Shown: positions 14,054-16,783 of the stretch, one piece after another
How positions within the stretch are numbered: the stretch's first letter is position 1
Layout: each line of letters starts with the position of its first letter
From: an uncultured Collinsella sp.
GTDB taxonomy: Bacteria > Actinomycetota > Coriobacteriia > Coriobacteriales > Coriobacteriaceae
Assembly (NCBI GenBank): GCA_900548935.1
Contig: URMR01000025.1
Location: forward strand, 1-16,783
DNA length: 16,783 nt
Reading direction: 5' to 3'
The notes under the pieces: model-generated
The model's input: only the letters and a program-made list of their open reading frames with translations
Told to the model about the DNA's origin: nothing
The model's database searches: none
Made by a program: the position numbers and the translations under genes

Positions 14054-14767
14054 GTGCCAAACTCTGCCGTAAAACCGCTCATCTTGGTCGTTGAGGACGA
14101 CCCCGCCGTTCGCAACTTAATCGTTGCCGCGCTCGAGGCGCACGGCTTGCGCCATATGGCCGTGGAGACCGCCCATGCCGCCATCGCTGCCGCCTCATCG
14201 CAGGCACCGAGCATTGTGCTGCTCGACCTGGGTCTGCCCGATATGGACGGCGTCAAGGTGGTGGAGTCGGTGCGCGCATGGTCGGGCATGCCGATCATCG
14301 TGGTCTCGGCGCGCAGCGAGGATGCGGACAAGATTCGTGCGCTCGATGCCGGCGCCGACGACTACCTGACCAAGCCGTTTTCGGTCGAGGAGCTGCTCGC
14401 GCGCATTCGCACGACGCTCAGACGCCTTTCATATGCGCAAACGGGCGGTGTTTCCTCTGAGGGCTCGTTCGATGCCGGTGAACTGCATATCGATTTTGAT
14501 GCCGGCATCGCCACGATGGATGGCGAGGAGCTGCATCTGACGCCGATTGAGTACAAATTGCTATGCCTGCTGGCCCATAATGCCGACAAGGTGCTCACGC
14601 ATCAGTTTATCCTGCACGAGATTTGGGGTACGGCGACTAAGAGCGACCTAGCGAGCCTGCGTGTCTTTATGGGCACGCTGCGCAAAAAGATCGAGTCCGA
14701 CCCCGCGCACCCGCGCTATATCCAAACACACGTGGGCATCGGTTACCGATTGGTCACCCAAGGCTAG
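14054..14767 (+). CDS. kdpE: KdpE-like OmpR-family response regulator
   Basis: A 237-residue DNA-binding response regulator, close to the usual 225-230 of KdpE. The receiver domain has acidic residues Glu14-Asp15-Asp16 (VVEDDP), phosphoacceptor Asp58 (LLDLGLPDMDG), Ser85 (VVSARSE) and Lys107 (DDYLTKPF). A winged-helix effector domain follows from about residue 140 (LTPIEYKLLCLLAHNADKVLTH, RKKIESDP, IQTHVGIGYRLV). The GTG start is four bases after the kinase stop, so the two are translationally linked and form a cognate pair. In E. coli KdpE activates kdpFABC under potassium limitation. Here the nearest potassium gene is kup, making it the simplest candidate target. A hairpin separates the gene from the convergent methyltransferase. 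Confidence 0.88.
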   Translation: MPNSAVKPLILVVEDDPAVRNLIVAALEAHGLRHMAVETAHAAIAAASSQAPSIVLLDLGLPDMDGVKVVESVRAWSGMPIIVVSARSEDADKIRALDAGADDYLTKPFSVEELLARIRTTLRRLSYAQTGGVSSEGSFDAGELHIDFDAGIATMDGEELHLTPIEYKLLCLLAHNADKVLTHQFILHEIWGTATKSDLASLRVFMGTLRKKIESDPAHPRYIQTHVGIGYRLVTQG

Positions 14768-14791
14768 ATTGCCAACCACCATCCCAATATG

Positions 14792-14857
14792 AGTTGCGGT
14801 GAAATAGTTCCTGTTTGGTCTTTTACCAGGCTTTTTAGGAACTATTCCACCGCAACT
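14792..14857. terminator. Long hairpin between convergent genes
   Basis: Two 21-nt arms (14792-14812 and 14837-14857) match at 20 positions around a 24-nt loop, which itself can pair TGGT with ACCA. The single exception is A-C on the + strand but G-U on the - strand. It lies 24 bases after the regulator stop and four bases after the methyltransferase stop. T-tracts are poor on both sides, so it may protect 3' ends as much as terminate. Confidence 0.7.
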
Positions 14858-14861
14858 TTGT

Positions 14862-16783
14862 CTATTTGCCCTTGGGCTTGCTGGCGTAGAACTTCTTCTT
14901 TTTGGGCTTGCCGGCGGGGGAGGGTTTGCCGTCGCCGCGCGGCCCTCGGTCGCCGGTCTGCGCGTGCGCGGGCGCCGTTGCGCGAGGCTTGCGGGCTTCG
15001 GGGTTGCGCAGCTCCTCGGTTCGCTCGGCAATCTCCTCTGCGCTAAAGCCGACTTCGGCCATGGCGTCCTCGATGGGCAGGCGGCGCACGATATAGCAAT
15101 GATGCACCTTCTGGTTGCGCGCGAAATCCTCGGGGATGGTCTGCGCCGTAATGTCCTCCAGCACGACGCCCGCGCGTGCGAGCTTGCGCGTCTCGGGGCG
15201 GAAGCCGCGCAGGTTGCAGCTAAAGATGGCATGGCCGCCCTGTGCGAGCAGGCGAGATACGCCGGCCAAAAGCTCAACATGGTCGCGCTGGACATCCCAG
15301 GTGCGGCGGCCCATCTTGGACGAGTTCGAAAACGTGGGCGGGTCGACAAAGATCAGGTCCCAGCGGTTGCGCGTCTGGCGCTGATCGCGAATCCAGGCAA
15401 GCACGTCGTCGCGCACAAAGTGATGCTGCGGGCCCACAAAGCCGTTCTGTCGCATGTTGCGCTCGGCCCAGTCCAGGTAGGTGTTGGAAAGGTCGACCGT
15501 CACGGTCTCCTCGACGCCGCCGTCTGCCGCATAGCAGGTGGCGGTGCCGGTGTAGGCGAACAGGTTGAGGAAGCGGCGCGCCTGTTTGGCGTGCTCGCGC
15601 ACCAGGTTGCGGGTGACGCGGTGGTCCAGGAAGATACCCACATCCAGATAGTCGTCAAAGTTGACGGCAAAGGTAAGGCCGCCCTCCTCGATGAGCGGTA
15701 GACGACGGCGTGCGATATTGGCGCGCTCGCCCGATCCGCCCTTGCCGGCACCCTGCTTGCCGTACTGCGAGCCGCCGCGCGAACGCATGCGGGCCTTGGC
15801 GTGCACATGCTCGGCGGGAACATCTAGGATGCGCGGCGCGATGGCCAAGATGTCGAGCATGCGGGCCTGGGCCAGTGCGGGGTCGATGGTCTTGGGCGCG
15901 GCGTATTCGGCGATGACGAGCCAGCGGCCCGGCGTCTGCGGGCAGCCCTCGTACAGGTCAATGGCGGCGGAGTAGTCGGGCAGGTCGGCATCGTAGACGC
16001 GGTAGCAGCTCACGCCCTCGCGCTTTGCCCACTTGCGACGCAGACGGGCATTCTTGCGCAGGCGGTTGGCGAACTGCTCCGATTCGGGGATGAGCACGGG
16101 CAGCGGCTTGCCGTCGCCCAGGTCGAGCGTGGCGGCAGGTTCGGGCATGGGGGTGTTGGCGGCTTCATCGTTGACTTCGTTGGCATCCGCGACCTCGGTC
16201 TCGGCATCTGCGCTGGTCGCGGCCTCAAACGCCGCGGCAGCGTGGTCGAGCGAGGGCCAAACCTCAATAGTCGCCTCCTCGTTATTGGGCATGACGGCGA
16301 TGGAGCGCGCGGGCTCGGCATGGAGCGCGCGGGCCATAAGGCCATCGCGAGTGAGCGCGGCGACCGGCGCCGCGGCAAGCTCGGGCGCGCGACGCAGCTC
16401 ACCGATGAGCGTCATGGCGTCGTGCATAAGCGACAGCGGGGTCTCGGTCGTATCCGCGACCACGGCGGCGCCGGCGACAGCGCCCGCATGGTCCAGCACG
16501 GTGGCGGACTTGGCGGCGCAGAAATCGACAAAACGCTTGTAGCCGGCGCACTTGACCATGCGCTCAGCGGTCTTGCGGGCGGCGGGGTCGATGTCTACGG
16601 CCACGATGCGCGCCTGTCGCTCGCGCGCTGTCGCCTCGCGCTCGCGTGCCTCGGCAAGCAGCTGCTCCCACAGAGCGGCGTCGTGCAACTGCCAGCCCTC
16701 AAAGCCCCAGCGCTCGCGTGCAGCGCCCGGGGTGCGGTCGGTCAGAATGTTCACGGCCTCCAGCAGCAGGCCGCCGCCGGCAC
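14862..16783 (-). CDS. rlmKL: RlmKL-type 23S rRNA methyltransferase (5' truncated)
   Basis: The frame is open to the right edge; codons before position 16754 read AGGGLLLEA, the end of a SAM-binding motif I, so the start and any THUMP domain lie outside. In E. coli, RlmKL makes m2G2445 (RlmL half) and m7G2069 (RlmK half) in 23S rRNA. The visible RlmL segment has the family block NILTDRTPGAARERWGFEGW but no recognisable NPPY motif. A variable acidic linker follows. The RlmK half is well kept: AVNFDDYLDVGIFLDHR, NLFAYTGTATCYAADGG, TVDLSNTYLDWAERNM and FVDPPTFSNSSKM. The C-terminus is a Lys/Pro-rich tail (KPKKKKFYASKPKGK), suited to RNA contact. It is transcribed towards the response regulator and ends at a shared hairpin. 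The RlmK activity is more certain than the RlmL one. Confidence 0.85.
   Translation of the reverse strand, partial: AGGGLLLEAVNILTDRTPGAARERWGFEGWQLHDAALWEQLLAEAREREATARERQARIVAVDIDPAARKTAERMVKCAGYKRFVDFCAAKSATVLDHAGAVAGAAVVADTTETPLSLMHDAMTLIGELRRAPELAAAPVAALTRDGLMARALHAEPARSIAVMPNNEEATIEVWPSLDHAAAAFEAATSADAETEVADANEVNDEAANTPMPEPAATLDLGDGKPLPVLIPESEQFANRLRKNARLRRKWAKREGVSCYRVYDADLPDYSAAIDLYEGCPQTPGRWLVIAEYAAPKTIDPALAQARMLDILAIAPRILDVPAEHVHAKARMRSRGGSQYGKQGAGKGGSGERANIARRRLPLIEEGGLTFAVNFDDYLDVGIFLDHRVTRNLVREHAKQARRFLNLFAYTGTATCYAADGGVEETVTVDLSNTYLDWAERNMRQNGFVGPQHHFVRDDVLAWIRDQRQTRNRWDLIFVDPPTFSNSSKMGRRTWDVQRDHVELLAGVSRLLAQGGHAIFSCNLRGFRPETRKLARAGVVLEDITAQTIPEDFARNQKVHHCYIVRRLPIEDAMAEVGFSAEEIAERTEELRNPEARKPRATAPAHAQTGDRGPRGDGKPSPAGKPKKKKFYASKPKGK

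Noticed and set aside
12202..14331. Long - strand open frame opposite the kinase and regulator genes
   Set aside because: No domain is recognisable, and it spans two well-supported genes with clear motifs and ribosome sites. It is an antisense shadow.

Overview
The window is G+C-rich and reads as chromosome of a Gram-positive actinobacterium, most likely Collinsella or a close Coriobacteriia relative. This rests on codon usage, an LAxTG-type cell-wall anchor and an LTA-synthase-like enzyme. It is an inference from protein style, not from a marker gene. Ten protein genes are supported, two of them cut by the window edges.

Left part (1-1513, + strand): the 3' end of an ABC exporter, then a small flavodoxin-like protein. 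Positions 1514-2005 carry no gene but are dense with structured repeats. Positions 2006-6094 encode a 1362-residue exported, wall-anchored surface protein with FG-GAP-like motifs, Fn3-like and Ig-like modules and a LANTG anchor. Positions 6095-6472 again hold a strong terminator and structured repeats. On the - strand, 6473-8773 encodes a polytopic LTA-synthase-family phosphoglycerol transferase.

Right part: a nitroreductase (8988-9860), then a potassium block. This comprises a Kup transporter (10020-12047), a 64-residue single-helix membrane protein (12117-12311), and a two-component pair resembling KdpD/KdpE (12424-14767). The kinase lacks the N-terminal KdpD sensor domain, and no kdpFABC pump is present in the window. 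A hairpin separates this block from a convergent - strand RlmKL-type 23S rRNA methyltransferase (14862 to beyond the right edge). Its RlmL half lacks a recognisable NPPY motif.

The most interesting signal is a pair of intergenic elements (1551-1704 on +, 6299-6450 on -). They share a nearly identical core of about 70 nt but have diverged 30-nt flanking arms. Ten of the eleven arm differences are matched by a compensating change in the opposite arm. Stem positions that are not Watson-Crick pairs are G-U wobbles when read in one sense, with one true mismatch in all. In that sense each copy lies just after the stop codon of the gene upstream of it. This pattern is expected of a structured RNA, probably a 3'-UTR element. 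Related hairpin units lie beside both copies, so the surface-protein gene is bracketed by inverted repeats.
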